Shown: piece by piece, positions 44,340-57,385 of the stretch | Numbering within the stretch: the stretch's first letter is position 1 | Layout of the letters: each line of letters starts with the position of its first letter | Assembly (NCBI GenBank): GCA_023627715.1 | Contig: JAMAHW010000100.1 | Span: 1-64,000 of the forward strand | Length of the DNA stretch: 64,000 nucleotides | Source of the DNA: Periconia sp. R9002 | Lineage: Eukaryota; Ascomycota; Dothideomycetes; Pleosporales; Periconiaceae | Direction: 5' to 3' | Made by a program: the position numbers and the translations under genes | Notes under the pieces: model-generated | What the model saw: only the letters and a program-made list of their open reading frames with translations | The model's database searches: none | Told to the model about the DNA's origin: nothing

Positions 44340-47300
44340 ATGAGCGCAGAGGTATTGTCGTCCGAAGCCGCTGACATCACGTCGTCTCCAGATGCGCCGC
44401 GGCGCAGATCCGGACGCGTTGTCAAGAAGCCCGAGAAATTCACGCCCAGGTCAAGCCCTGCTGCAAATCCCAAGCGCAAGCGTCCCGAGGAAGCTGACAG
44501 CGATGTTGACGGCGAATCTCCTCCATCAGACGAGGACGTATCCGATAAAGACGACAGCGAACCGGATGAAGAAGAGTTGAAGGAGCAGCGCCGCCGCTCC
44601 AAGAAGAGTCGTCCTGTGGCAAAGAAGCCACCACAGAAGAAACCCAAGACCAATGGAGAAGTGACCCTCCCATTGCGACCGGGTACCACTACAAAGAAGA
44701 AGGCTGCGAAGCCGCGGAAAGCGCCAATTCGTAAGAGCGCAGTCTTTGACGAAGATGCCGACGGTTTATACGGTACGCCTGGAACATCCGTATGACAACT
44801 GATCTAGCAATTGACGTGGAATATAGCTGATATCTTCGCGCACGGGAACCGATTGGAGGATGTTGCGGCGCAATGGGTCGCCAGATTCAATGGACAAGAG
44901 GCAAAAACCGTGGCAGAGATCCCCAACCTCATCTTCCGAGCCGCTGGCTGCCACGCCAAGGTTGATGAAGACGATATTACCGATCCAGATAATGCTGCCA
45001 ATCGATTGGGCGAGATCCAAGACGAGTATCAGCAGGTAAGCGCGTTGCGAGTGACCGTGATCGCATTCACTAACACAAAGCAGGAAGATGTCTCCGAATA
45101 CCCTCTTATTGCGAAGCGAGGTCATGTCGCTTTTCGTAACGCTCTCTACGGATTCGCGGCCCTTTTGATAGAGACGATTGCCCAGACCGGACAAATGTAC
45201 CAGGAAAACTCGCTGGTAGAGAATCTCGCAGTATGGACCACGACATTGACTTCGGCGACCAATCGCCCATTCCGCCATACAAGCACCGTATTTTGCCTAG
45301 GAGTTATAACTGGCTTCACCAGAGTGGCGAATGAGCTCGCCGAGAACGCTGCCAAAAAGCAGCGCCAGAGAGAGACTGAGGAAAAGAAAGCTCGCTCCAA
45401 TAAGTCGCGCCTATCTGCCCTGGATCAAGAGATTGTTGACCTGAGGGATCATCTGGAGATTGTTAAAGCGCTCATCATTGACTGGGTCAATACCGTGTAT
45501 CAACACAGGTACCGAGATGTAGACCCCAGGATCCGAATGGAATGTATTGAAGCTTTAGCGGAGTGGATTACCACGTTTCCGGACCATTTTTTCGATGGCC
45601 AGCATCTACGTTACTTCGGCTGGCTTCTCTCGGATCCTCACGATGGGACCCGCGCAGAAGATCTCAGGCAGCTTACAAAGCTCTATCGCGACAAGGACAT
45701 GCTTGCCGGGCTTAAAACTTTCACAGAGCGATTCCGCCCCCGAATCGTTGAGATAGCTACTCGAGATGCTCAAACCAATATCCGCGCGACTGCGGTCGAA
45801 CTCCTGGATATCCTCCGAGAGGCAGGGTTCCTGGAGCCTGATGATATTGACGCTGTCGGCAAGCTTATCTTTGACTCCGAACCCAGAGTGCGGAAAGCCG
45901 TCGTCGGATTTTTCGCCGAAAACATCAACGCTGCCTACGAACTTATCATCGATGATATGGGTGGCCAGGAGGCTCTTGATGAAGCTCTGGCCCCTACAGA
46001 TGAGGATGAGGAGTACACTAATCCTCGCCTCGAGTGGTTGAAGATGAAATGCCTTGTCCAACAATTGATCTCTTACGACGAAGATACAGGGCTACCTTCA
46101 CAGATGGAACGCATCGCACCGTACGGCTCCGAATTGAGCATAGTCGCCGTGGGAGTCGAATCTCGATTCTCTTTGGCTGCCCAGGCTCTCTACGATGCCA
46201 TACCAGAGGTCCGATCATGGGAGGTTTTGGCCGGTTACCTATTGTACGATCATTCACAAACCGAGGAAAATGCTAGTGGCGATGACATTGAATCGTTGCT
46301 CCGCCAGAATTGCAAACTTGAAGAGAACGAAGAAACTGCCCTCCTTGACATTCTAGGTGCTTCTGTTAGACTACGGTTGCAACACCTCGCCGAAGCCCAG
46401 GGAGACAAGAGAAAGACCAAAGCACAACGGGACACAAGCAGGGAAGAGCAAGAAGACACGGCCAAGCGATTGACGGTGCTCATTCCCCAATTACTCAAGA
46501 AGTTTGGCGCTCTTCCTGAGGCTGCTGCGCTATGTCTTCGACTCGAGCGAGAGCTGAATCTTGAGGTGTTCTCAGAGTTACGACAGAATACGGCGCTGAC
46601 AGCATTGCTGGATGACATCAACAAGCAATTCCTGACCCACCACAGCGAGCGTGTCCTTACCGAGGCGATCAACTCTATCTTACACGCCCAAGGAAACGAT
46701 GAGCTAAAGGAGCTGGTCACCAATAAGACACGGACATTATGGGACGATCTATCAGGCACTCTGGACGCCCTCCGACGTGGCAGGGACTTCTCTGTTCGCG
46801 GCAATACAGAGCAAAATATATTGGCGGGTGTGTCGAATATTGTGTTGAAGATGTCCGAGTTGGCGAAGGCTTCAGATCCAGCCGTTCTCGACAAAGTCGC
46901 AGCTTCTTCAAAGGCGCGCAGCAAGTCGCAAAAGAATGCTACTCAAACAACACCCCCGATTACCTCGCTGCTCGAAATACTCAATCGAGGAGTTGGTGGG
47001 AGTGACCTGGATTCGGATGCCGAGGAAGCAGAGGATACGCTTGTACGCCACACAATGTCTCTGATGCTGCTGTATTTCCTGTGGAAATGTAGGAATTTTT
47101 CCACGCATGTTACAGAAGGCACATCGATACCCGATGAAGAGCTTACAGCAGTAGCGGAGCGACGGGATGCTTGTATCACAGGATTGATGAGGATTATCGA
47201 GAGCAGAAAGGGTGCTGACGAGCTGAGAGTCGATGCTGCAAACCTGCTGTTGGACCTGTACCTCACATTCCGCTATCTCAAGACGTTGAAAGCAAAAACA

Positions 47301-47975
47301 AGCGGCGACTCAGCCAAGTCGAATCAACGCGATGCTGAGGAGTCGAACGACGATTGGGAATCCCTCTGCCAGGACATTGATCTGTCAACCGCGAAACTCT
47401 TGCTTCAGACACTTACTGCTCTGGAGAACAATCTCGCCAAGCGGCTGCGGAAGCGTCTTGAAGAGCCAGATGTTGATGATGACCCGGTGGATCCTGATGA
47501 AGACCCCGAAAGCAGTGAGGATGAGGCCGAAGACGAGCACGTGCAAAATCACCGACAAATACGGACACTGCTCGCGGAAGAGCGGCTCTGCACTTTTGGT
47601 AGTCGTCTTGTACAAGCTGTTCATGCCGGTACCCTCGATGCCGAAGGTGATGAGGTCCGGAAGCGTTTGGAGCGGAACAAGACCAGGTTGACGACTACCT
47701 GGAAAGAAGTCGTCGGACACCTCGATGCGCAGAAGCTGGTCAAAGGCAAAGGCGGGAAGAGAGCTCCGTCTGCCAAGGCTAATGCCAAACCTGCAAAAAG
47801 CAAGGAGATCGTTATAGAGGACGATAGCGATGGAGAAGAGCAAGAGGAGCAGCATGATGAGGATGAGGAGATGGCAGATGCTGAGGAGCAAGCTAATGGT
47901 GGTGGTGTGGAAGAGCCAGAAGAGAATGGCGCAGAAGAGCAAGCCCTTGAGCAAGAGAGCGTGCTGGGTGACTGA
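44340..47975 (+). CDS. SCC3: Cohesin subunit SCC3/Psc3 (STAG family)
   Basis: Exons 44340-44772, 44827-45035 and 45084-47975 give 1177 aa. Intron 1 is 54 bp. Intron 2 is only 48 bp (GTAAGC...CACTAAC...CAG) and keeps the frame open if retained. The N-terminus (about 1-145) is a charged, basic tail with SGRVVKKPEKF and KKPPQKKPK. The STAG domain follows (about 150-310: ADIFAHGNRLEDVAAQWVARF in part, RNALYGFAALLIETI). The stromalin conserved domain is at about 370-450 (DWVNTVYQHRYRDVDPRIRMECIEAL in part, YFGWLLSDPH). HEAT-like helices run to about 1030, and the tail is acidic (EEQEEQHDEDEEMADAEE). It holds sister chromatids together with Smc1/Smc3/Scc1 and recruits loader and DNA. Confidence 0.93.
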
Positions 47976-48518
47976 GTCCAGAGTTTCTTCTACTTCTACT
48001 ACTTTCAACTTTATATTGTTGTCGATATTCTGTTCTACGATTCCTATCGGATGATGAAGTTTCTCACAGGATTTAACAATCTATGAGGTCTGCTTCTACG
48101 TCGTTGGGGGTAGGCGCGTCGAGATCCATCGTTGGATGATGTGGGATGATGCGGTTTCCCAGGCATGACGTGTAGGATCAGGTGTATGGATTGGTCAAGC
48201 TGGAAAAGAGGTCGTCTGTTTCCAGAGATGTATGCTTTCTCCTTATAGGAATCGAGTATCCCTCCCTGTTTATATTGCAAGAGATGCGCTTGAAGCCCAC
48301 TGTTTCAATTCTCTCTAGTTTGCAGCAGGTGCGTGAAAGATCATATCAAGACATGAGAGGGTATCTTCGAACCCCGTCCCTCTACCTAGGAACCAAAATC
48401 AATCCCAAACGCCATCTCGCTAGTACGCAGAAATACACGCATATACAGCGCCCCAGGTGAGAAATCACCAGAGCCACAACCACGGACACAAGTATCTACC
48501 CATCTTTATCCACCCCCC
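47976..48518. other. Intergenic between convergent genes
   Basis: 3' regions of SCC3 (plus) and the EF-hand gene (minus). C/A-rich toward the right. No gene supported. Confidence 0.4.
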
Positions 48519-49311
48519 TCACACAAACGATATCCCCGCCCTCTTCATCACGCTCTCAAACTCCTCAATCCCAACACCCCCAACATCTTTAGCCTTCCCC
48601 TTCCCCTTGACCCCACCATTCGCCTCCAAAATCATATCCCTCAGCACCGAGTCCGGCACATCCTCCTTCAACTCCTTGGCCACGCGGCGCAAGTGCGCGA
48701 GCGTAATCGGGCCCGCGCCACCGTGCGTGAAGAGCCGGAACGCAGCCTCCACTTCGTGCGCATTACTTTCGCGGTATCGCCCTGCGCTCTCACCGTCGTC
48801 TTCGTCGTCGTATTCGTCGTCGGAGGCGGAGGGCGAGGAAGAGTCCTTGGAGTGGATTGCTATAGCGGCGTATGAGATGAAGGGGATGAATTCGACGACG
48901 CCTGTGTTCAGAGGGTCGATCGTTGAGAGGATTTCGGGGAGTTCGGCGCGGCTAGGGGGAAGATTTAGGGAGCTGTTCATATGAAATCAGTATGTTGTTC
49001 TTCCTCCCACAGCCATGTTTGCTTGAGATGTAAGGTGGGTGAACTGGACATACATCAAGCACCGACGCACATCATCTCTTCTCAGCACACCTTCTTTTGA
49101 TTGAGGGTGGTCTGGGTGCTGAATCGCGAAGAGTCCGAATGCTTCTCTTATCTCTGCTTCTTGCGCGGCGGTAAGACCATGCTCCTTTGCGAGTTTGGAG
49201 GGGCGACTCGAAGTCACGCGGGCGGGTTGCGTGCGACGTTTTGGCGGCTGGTAATATAGTTTAGAGTCTTACAACGTGTGATTGTAGCGAATTGATTGTA
49301 GAACTCACCAT
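48519..49311 (-). CDS. Divergent EF-hand (centrin/calmodulin-fold) protein
   Basis: Three exons: 49309-49311, 49054-49247 and 48519-48972, with 61- and 81-bp GT-AG introns, give 216 aa. The first exon is only the ATG, spliced straight to CCGCCAAAACG (MPPKRR...). The fold resembles paired EF-hands: LTAAQEAEIREAFGLFA, VLRRDDVRRCL, LNLPPSRAELPEILSTIDP, VVEFIPFISYAAIAIHS, EVEAAFRLFTHGGAGPITLAHLRRVAKEL (in parts) and GIEEFESVMKRAGI. The calcium loops are degenerate, with few acidic ligands, so calcium binding is doubtful. An acidic Ser/Asp/Glu insert (SASDDEYDDEDDGES) separates the halves. It may be a centrin-like structural protein; the function is unknown. Codons become G-rich toward the 3' end. 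Confidence 0.78.
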
Positions 49312-50307
49312 GATTATTTGGTTGACCGTGATTTCGAAGAGTGCACGTCTATTCTCCCCTCCCAACGCGTGAATGAGCGCGGAATCCATGACGTTTGCAG
49401 GGAGCTATGAGCGCCAAGACGTTAGCGTGGATGAAAGAGGACTAGCGCAGCAGCTGTCGCCGATATTTTTCCTGCCGACGACTATAAAATTATCTTTTTC
49501 CCACCACTTCTACTCCCTCTCCCTTCAACCACCCACAACCGCCATGGTTATCCGGACTACGCTACAACCGCCGGCTGGATCGTACTGGTCCTACCTCTCT
49601 TTTTGACTGGCCATTTTCTACCGTTGTATCCTTCCCTACCTCGGACATGCTGGCATTCCTACCGTTTCCGGCCCGGCCGATCGTGAACCAACACTCGGGG
49701 TTCGTCTTGTCCCTTTGAAAAAATTCAAGACCAGGAGACGTCCTGAACCTTGAGCTGCCAGACTGGCACGCTTGAAAAATTGAGCACAGCTTGATGAAAA
49801 ACAAGAATACCTGAGTAACTTGATCACCTGATTATGAAGGCGTGGCCGGGCACACGACGGGTCCCAACTCCGGTTGTTTATGCGTAGCAGTCAAGGCAGG
49901 ATGACCTGTCCAGACACTGGCGAGCTTAACGGCACCGAGGACAACGGCCTACAACGTCTGTGCCTGAGCGCATAGTCTCAAGAAAATCACGCCAAGGAGA
50001 GGCACGGCTGCGCAAGGGTTCACCCTCACTACTCAACAATTGCTTTTGGAAGACATTGCTCTTGTCTATGAGTCAGGAGATGCCAACCGATATTGCACTA
50101 CTATGTAGCGCTGACAGGCCGAAAGGTCCCTGGCATATGCGGGCTGGCGCGATATCCAGTGCAGTATGACACAGCCGCCAGAGGCGAGCACCCCACAAAA
50201 CCAGCTCATAAACCTGAGTCTACGCGACACATCGCAAACTACAAGCGAAACGCTGTACAGAAACCAGAGTTGAAAGACCTGGACATGAAGACCACAGGGG
50301 CAGTGAG

Positions 50308-50590
50308 GACACTGACCACCTGTTGGTTATTACCACTTGTTGGTTATTGGGCCACAATGTGGAAGCATGTGGAAACACACCTAGCTGGAGCTAGGGATGT
50401 GTGGAAGCATGAAGGCCACATGGGCGGTGCCGCCGGTGCGAACACTGATCACCTGTTGGCTATTACCACTTGTTGGTTATTGGGCCACAATCATGTGGAA
50501 GCATGTGGAAACACATCCAGCTTTTGGAGCTAGGGATGTGTGGAAACATCAGCTGCTGGTTGTTGGGCCGCGGACGTGGAAACACATGAC
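50308..50590. repeat. Tandem repeat, period about 132 bp, 2.3 copies
   Basis: Copy 1 (50308-50410) and copy 2 (about 50440-50550) share CACCTGTTGG(T/C)TATTACCAC, TTGTTGGTTATTGGGCCACA, ATGTGGAAGCATGTGGAAAC and GAGCTAGGGATGTGTGGAA, in this order. A partial third copy (about 50551-50590) has GCTGGTTGTTGGGCCGC and GTGGAAACACATGACCTG. No coding potential. It could be a minisatellite or an internal part of a transposon relic. Confidence 0.8.
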
Positions 50591-51559
50591 CTGTCAGGTT
50601 GACTGAGTTTTGTGCTACCATGTGAAGAATTTGCCGCACTCTCATCTATTGCTTTCAGTGCTCAACGCGCAAAGCGCGTGGGTATAGGAGAGGCATGGAG
50701 CAGGTTTGTTCGTTCCTGTGTGCAAGAATCGCAACCCTTCGCATCTCGAACCCACCAGAGTTGTCATGGTCCAGTCGTTTACACTTCATGAGCCTTTCAG
50801 ATATGGTGTGGTCCGTTTGAACAAAGTTGAGACCTGTGTCTCTTCTTTCCCTTTTGCTTCTAATTAAGCTAGAGCTCGCCGGAACGTTATTTTCCTACGG
50901 TAGGCGAGTGTGGACAGAGAAGCTAGATGAAACCACACTGTCATCCGCTACCTCAGGGTGGCAGTGCCTCTGGTACCTCAAATCTTCGAGCTGCATGTTT
51001 GCTCGGGGGTGAGTGCTGGAGGAAACATTTTCATTTCCTTGCGAAGTATTTTTGATGCTGGTTGAGAGTTGGTCATCTGATGCATTTATGGCCAGGTAAG
51101 TCTTGCATGGTGTAGTACTATGTCAATAGCATCAATAAAATCATTCTCTCCATTGTTCCACAGTCATACACTTCTTGTCCACGCACACCTGGTGTTCATT
51201 CATCTTTATCCTGTGTTCCAAACTGCAGTGTAACTCGTGAAGCACGTCAAAGCCGCGTCCATCTACTCAGGTCTTGAGTACATAGTACACTTATCCAATC
51301 AAAGCAAAATTCCTGCCACACACATCACTTCCTTCCTAAGAACATTGACCAATACAAATACCATCTATATCTAAAATGCTTCAACCAAAACAAAACAACA
51401 TATACAATAACACTATCCACCCACCAGTTTCCCCTTCCCCACATCCAAACACCACCCCCTCAACCCTTCACCAACACAGCATAAATCATACCTCCTACGC
51501 ACTAATATCTAACTCGCAACAACCACCTCTGAGCGTTCGACACCATCTCACTGACCAAC

Positions 51560-51569
51560 NNNNNNNNNN
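51560..51569. other. Assembly gap (10 N) beside a C25 homopolymer
   Basis: Ten N bases, followed within 25 bp by a run of 25 C (51592-51616) and more C-rich sequence. The true length of missing sequence is unknown; ten N is often a placeholder. Confidence 0.95.
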
Positions 51570-52174
51570 TTCCCACCACCCCCCCTCCCCACCCCCCCCC
51601 CCCCCCCCCCCCCCCCACCCCCCACCCCCTACACGTGGAAAATATACAACGTACCGTAATCCGTAACTCCGCGCGTTTATCAAACATCGTAGGATCGACT
51701 CCGCGTTCCGGGTGTACGGAGTAGGTAGTCGATATGGCTGATCGTTGCGATATCGCGCTCTGTGTCCGGACATTTCAATGCTGTCAGTGTTGTATACAGT
51801 GTGAGGGAATTAGACTCTGTATATTCAAGTGGACGAAGGATGGGGATTACTGGTTTGTTTGGGCGTGTTGGGATCTTTGAGGGTAGAGGAAAGGGATAAT
51901 AGGTCGTTAGTTAGATGGAGTGTTTGAATGCATAAGTATGCCCGGAGGTTTGGGCTTGGACGGCATGCCACTTTTGCTTTAAGAGGTATTTTAGTGGGTG
52001 AAATGTTTGCATATCTTGAGGTTATCCTTGTGTTCATTTGCGCTACGGTGTAAGCAGGCGAACAATCTAGGTATTCTTGTTGATTTTCTGTCTCTAGTGC
52101 TGCTACAAACTACGAATTGTGTAGAACAACTACCACAAATAAAAAAAATAATGCAACAACTCGAACAGGTTCTA

Positions 52175-53780
52175 TCAAGTACGCAACACATCTCCGCCCT
52201 CCCTTCTCCTTACCTTAAGCCGCACAGTAGGATCCACCATTGCATACACCCCGTTCTGCACCACCTTTGGGTCGCAGCCTTCTGCGAGCCGAATGTCGTA
52301 TTTGAGAAGAACATGTGCTAGAGTAAGCTTCAACTCGTTATTAGCAAAGAACCTCCCAGGACAAATGTGCCGGCCGCCGCCAAAAACATGATAGTCTCCG
52401 CCCGACTGGACAAACTGGCTGGATTTATCGCCAGCCTCGCGCTTTCGAAGAAACCGACGTGCGTCGAATTGGTCGGGATTAGGATATGCCTCGGAGTTCC
52501 ACAAAGTGGTGGAATCGACCATGATGTGAGAGCCGCGCGGGATGATGCTGCCGTCGGGGAGTGGAGTGTCGGTGAGGACGGCGCGTTCCAGAGACACTGA
52601 GTGGCAAGATTAGTATTGCTGGGAGCTGGTTTTGGTGGATGGGATACGAACCTGCGGAACTGCTCAACCTTTGCGACTCTTTCATCACGCTGTCCAGGAG
52701 GACCATATTAGACGTTGCCGCGACTGAGACCCCATGTGTCGAGATCTGCTGAGAGACTTCATCTCTCAGCTCCTCAATAATATCCGGGTTCCGCGCAATA
52801 TCAATCAACACCTGACGAAACAGCTCCGTCGTTGTGAACATCGCCGCCATAGCCAAAGATAGCTGCGCATCTCCCGGCTCGATTTTACCCCCCGAAGCGG
52901 CTTCAAACCAGAACAACGCATCATTGTACTGGGGTGGCTCTGCGCCCTCGAGCTCTGCCTTCCGCGTCTCTTCTCCCCTCTTCGCAACCACGTCTCTCAT
53001 CAAGACACGTGCTCGCGCTACATATTTCCGGCAGGCGACGACGCTCGGTAGGAACCAGTGCACGATGGACCGCGACCACGGGGGGTACCGATGCAGCTGG
53101 CCCACAGCCGTAAAGTATGCCATCACATAGCCCTGCACAAGATCCAACCACTCGCGATCAGCGGCCTTTTCCGGGCCGACAAAGACTGAAGATGCCACTC
53201 TGGCGATGAGCTCCATAGTTTCGCTATACCAATTGATCGCATGCCATTCTCGTTTCTCGCCCCATGTGTCCTCGAGCCCCTTCGCGATGCTTGCATGCAT
53301 GGCGCCCATGGTGCTGTTGTTCTGACCCAGCTTGGTCTTGGTGACGTTGAGTACAATGTCATCGGGCGATTGGAGTAGCGTCTGCCCTTCGAACCCCGGT
53401 ATTCCCGAGAAAAAGTCATCCTGGACGAGTTTTCTGTGGTCGAGATTCTTGTGCGACTTTACCCAGTCGGCCAGCGATGCTGGGAGGAGGATCTTGTGTC
53501 CATAAGGGATGGCGAGGGTTACGGGACCTTTGTGTTTCGCAAGGCCTTGGACGATGAGTTTGCGGGCGTTTCCCCGAGCCTCACGGTACGCTTTTTGGTT
53601 ACGGAAGTCGTTTTGGTATTTGTTGATGATGGGGAAGACGGGCTTGGGAGGGCGGAGGACGTACACGCCGCTCAAAATGAGCAGGACTGTTAGTGCTAGG
53701 ATGGTGAAAGATCCTTGGTCAAGCATCGTGACTGCGGAAAATCCTTTTGCGGTGCATTTTTCGATCTTCTTCTTGAACAT
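52175..53780 (-). CDS. Cytochrome P450 monooxygenase
   Basis: Exons 52652-53780 and 52175-52596 (55-bp GT-AG intron) give 516 aa. An N-terminal membrane anchor at about 24-42 (FTILALTVLLILSGVYVL) is followed by the proline hinge RPPKP. A later ATG at 53726 (MLDQGSF) may be the real start, as the first 18 residues are basic and unusual. Helix-K E368-x-x-R371 (KESQR), the PERF-like NPDQFDARRFL and the heme loop FGGGRHICPG with C455 are intact, so the enzyme should be functional in the ER membrane. It resembles the fungal ent-kaurene-oxidase/trichothecene-type class. No terpene synthase, PKS or NRPS lies in the window, so the substrate is unknown. Confidence 0.9.
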
Positions 53781-53880
53781 ATTTATACTTGTGGTAAGTT
53801 TTCTACCTAATGGTATCGAGTGGGCCGAAATAGCTGTTAGCGCCTCATTTGTGCTTCAAAAGTAACGAGTTTAAAATGAC

Positions 53881-53910
53881 TCATTTTGATTCATTTTGAT
53901 TCATTTTGAT
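53881..53910. repeat. 10-bp tandem repeat, three copies
   Basis: TCATTTTGAT repeated three times without change, about 100 bp upstream of the P450 start codon on the promoter side. A degenerate fourth copy (AAAATGAC) precedes it in the opposite sense. It could be a regulatory motif cluster or simple slippage. Confidence 0.85.
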
Positions 53911-56900
53911 GTATCTAAGAATGTAACGAGGCCTATGCTAATATTTTCATCCGTCTATTCAACGCGTACTCAACACCTGTTTCTACCACCGCCTAGGCCT
54001 CAATCATGTTCAAGCAGCCCTCTGACCTACCTAGACTTTCGACAACCAGAGCGAACATGGGTTTTGTGGCGAGAAGACATCACACGGTGTTGAGGGAGGA
54101 TACATTTTATCGCTTCCAGCCTCCGGTGCGACGTTTAATGCTGACGGATTGGGATAAATATATATATATCTAACCATAAGGGGAATCTTGTAGCGGACAA
54201 TCTCGCGTCGATTCCTATCATTGTAAGTTATACTTTGCGCGTATGCGCGAAACGGGAAGAGTGATGTGTTTGTGTAAGTTGCCAAATGGGACTATGATTC
54301 GTGTCATATATTCCCATTAGTCTATTGCGAAGTATCCCGCAGTTACGAGGACGAAGCCAAAGAAACGACTTTGTCCTGGGGGGCCTTTGGTCGCGGGTTA
54401 GTTGAAAGAGCCAGTTCCTACTTGCACGAACAGTCACTTTCCTCTTTCACACATAACAAGGGTGATCAATATAAACATATCTGAATACTATATAAATAAA
54501 GCACAAGTTACAGAAAGCAACAAACACAGCTGTTACTATACTTAACCCGGACCCTTACTCCTCCGCGCACGCTAAATCGAAGTCCGAATGCAGCATCATC
54601 GCTTATTTACCACCTCAAGTACTAGGTAGACACTGTAGATCCGGAAAATTAAACTACACCAAATCAATCTCGCGCCGGAGACACTTTCCTAAACTCTATC
54701 TCTCTGCACGCAGCGTTCTCGCCACTACAAAAATAAAAACAGGAAGAAAGTGTAGGCTACATCAATACCTACGCTCGCTCGCTCCTGAGAAAGGAAGCTG
54801 GTACACAACGTGGCGCACCGTATAATGTCCGAATAACGGAGGGCCAGGCAAGTACCTAGCAAACGAAAATATCCCCCCCTCTCCCTGCATGATGCATACT
54901 GCAACACTCACACACTGTACATGACGCGCATTACACAACACCCTCAAGTCGATCCTAGCATATCTCCGTGTGTACTGTATGCACACGCGCGCGTGGTAAG
55001 GCGGTCTCTCCGGCGACGCAATCAACCGGAAGCGAGAGGGAAACACCGTTTCTTTTTGGCTGAATGCGGTTGCGTCGGTATATTGCCATGTGGATGTTTC
55101 AAACGCGCATGCATATGCCGTGCGACCGCCAACGACCGTTCCTCCCAATCTCACGCGTAGCAAGAAAGGAGAACGAACGGGGGCTGAGCGCTTGCGGCAT
55201 CTCGTTCGCAGCTGTCAGGGATGGGGTATGGTGTATTGCCAATAAGACATTACCTACCTATCGATAGGATGACGAGGAATGGTGAAGGAGTGTCGACATG
55301 TGGGTAAGCTGACTGCGTTTCGTCCCGGGCGGGCTGCCACGAGGCTTGGAAGCACGTAAGCCTGTCGTAAGCCTGGCACGGCACAGCAGAGCAGGGCGGA
55401 TTCGAGACCGAATGTTGCGCAAAGAGCGAGACTACTGGGCTGTTTGGTAGCGCGGCGGGAGGATCAGGTTCGTTGGGCCGATATGCGGGTTTGTGGGACG
55501 GCAAGGGTGCATGTTGGGGGTAGTGGGTCGTGTATACAGAGATGCATCATTCTAGGCTAGTGCAGTAATCCGAATCTATATGGCTATACTGTCATTTAGG
55601 TGTCGTGGTCTTTAAAAAGCGTGGTTGTGGGTGGTTACGGACGAGTAAGCGGGCCCAAAATGGTACTCAGGCTTTTGAACCTCAAGTACCGATGACTTGA
55701 TATACTGTCTTTCACCAACCCAGACTACAGGCTACATCCCTCTGACTAATATTTTCCACGAACTGTATCTCGAGACCGGGCGAGCTGTATTTTGAATTCC
55801 GTAAAATTCCGCTGCGCCGTAATCGGAACCCTACTGCACCGCAGCTGCCAGAAAACTCTATAAAACATGACTGCAGAGTTTACCTACCCGGGGCCAGAGT
55901 ATACACATGTTAGATAATGTGCTTTCTATTCGAATTGACGGCCCTGGGGTAGGGGAAGGGGGAAGATAAGTATTCATAGACTCCTTTAAGCTACCTATTG
56001 TAGTTCGCTGTGGATACTTGTATGGTGTAATGCATACAAGTGTTTAGTATGGAACTTTTAACAATAAATTACCTAGACTTCTGTACTCTTAGGTTATATA
56101 TGCTGTTATACAACAACGGAGTTGGCGGAAACTGCTGCTACTATATAGTACCACAGTTTAGAGGAGCGCGTTAAAGCTTCAAGAATATGTGAAAATTCGG
56201 ACCTTTGTGTACGCCCTGACCGAGCACATCATTGTGAGACTTTAATGCTGTGTTGATACTGCAAGTATATGAGGTCTGCGATAAAAATCAGGGGATTTTC
56301 TTATGATAGCCAGCCTTCATGCCAAATCGAACCAGCCAATACCCAAATAACTATAGAAACAATAGAACGTGAACTTGTTGCAAAAATCCAACTCTATTGA
56401 TACCGCGTGTAATCCGATACCCTGCGATAATCAACTTATATTTTCCACGACAGGCCCTTAAGCTGAAGATGAACGCTACATACCCTAAACGAACAACAGA
56501 AACTCTACTCGAAAAAGGAAACCATTAAATAGTGCAAAAGAGCCCTATGCTCGCATCAACTGATACAGCGACACCCACACGCCCTTCTCACGGTTGAGGA
56601 ATGCGTGTCAGCGTATCTGCTTCCACTCACTCATCGAACTCTAGGCCGTCCAGAAATATGTCTTAAGGATCGTCTACCTCTCCCAATATCCAAGACCCCC
56701 AAACCCCTGCCCTCACACCACAAGTTCCCCCCGCCCCTGTACTCTACTAAACAGACCCTGAAAAACTATTAGAGAAACCATACCTCGGTTTCAAGAAACG
56801 AACAACAACAGGCGAACCTAAGCATGCACAAACATGCCCATCCACATCCATACCTCTCGTCATCGACCCCAAAACAAACACCCATGCTCGTCTATCCGTA

Positions 56901-57385
56901 GGTACAAGTAGCAAACAAATCACTCCACCCGTCCTCGATCTATCTACTCTCGACGTCACAACGAAAACCACGTCATCCAAAACAACCCCAAAACAACCGC
57001 GGTCACGAGCTATTTCGTCATAACCACCACCATCACCACCATCACAACGATAAGTTTACACAAGACTTCCCTACCATAAATTATCTATAAATGCGACAAC
57101 GTACATAAGTCGCGACGCTACCGTAGCGTTCTCGGTATACCGTACCGAGGTATGTATATGCCTCTTTCCCTCGGCATATTGGCAATGCCTTCGTATTCTG
57201 GGTTGTTTCACTTTATGAGGAGTACGTGCGTCTACGATTAATTGATTGATTGATGTTAAGTAGAAAACGTACGTACATGTATGACGTAGAGTTTGCATGA
57301 AGGCGCGGTTTGTTTCATCGTTGTTAGGCTACGTTTGTAGTGAGATGGAGTTAGTGTACGCTAGGTAGATCAATGATTGTTTTGC

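Larger units (their letters stand above)
49312..52174. other. 2.9-kb intergenic region with repeats and an assembly gap
   Basis: Contains a TATA-like TATAAAATTA near 49484 on the plus strand, with a C/T-rich leader and ATG at 49544. The frame from that ATG is only 20 codons, so no gene is called. A ~130-bp tandem repeat (50308-50590), a 10-N gap (51560-51569) and a 25-C tract (51592-51616) follow. The right end is the P450 3' region. Confidence 0.45.

Noticed and set aside
49484..49640. TATA box, leader and ATG near 49544, with a hydrophobic stretch in another frame (GWIVLVLPLFLTG)
   Set aside because: The ATG frame is 20 codons. The hydrophobic frame has no start codon. Probably chance, although a tiny membrane protein with an unseen upstream exon cannot be ruled out.
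43018..53780. Secondary-metabolite gene cluster (reductase plus P450)
   Set aside because: The two enzymes are 8 kb apart with cohesin and EF-hand genes between them; no PKS, NRPS, terpene synthase or transporter.
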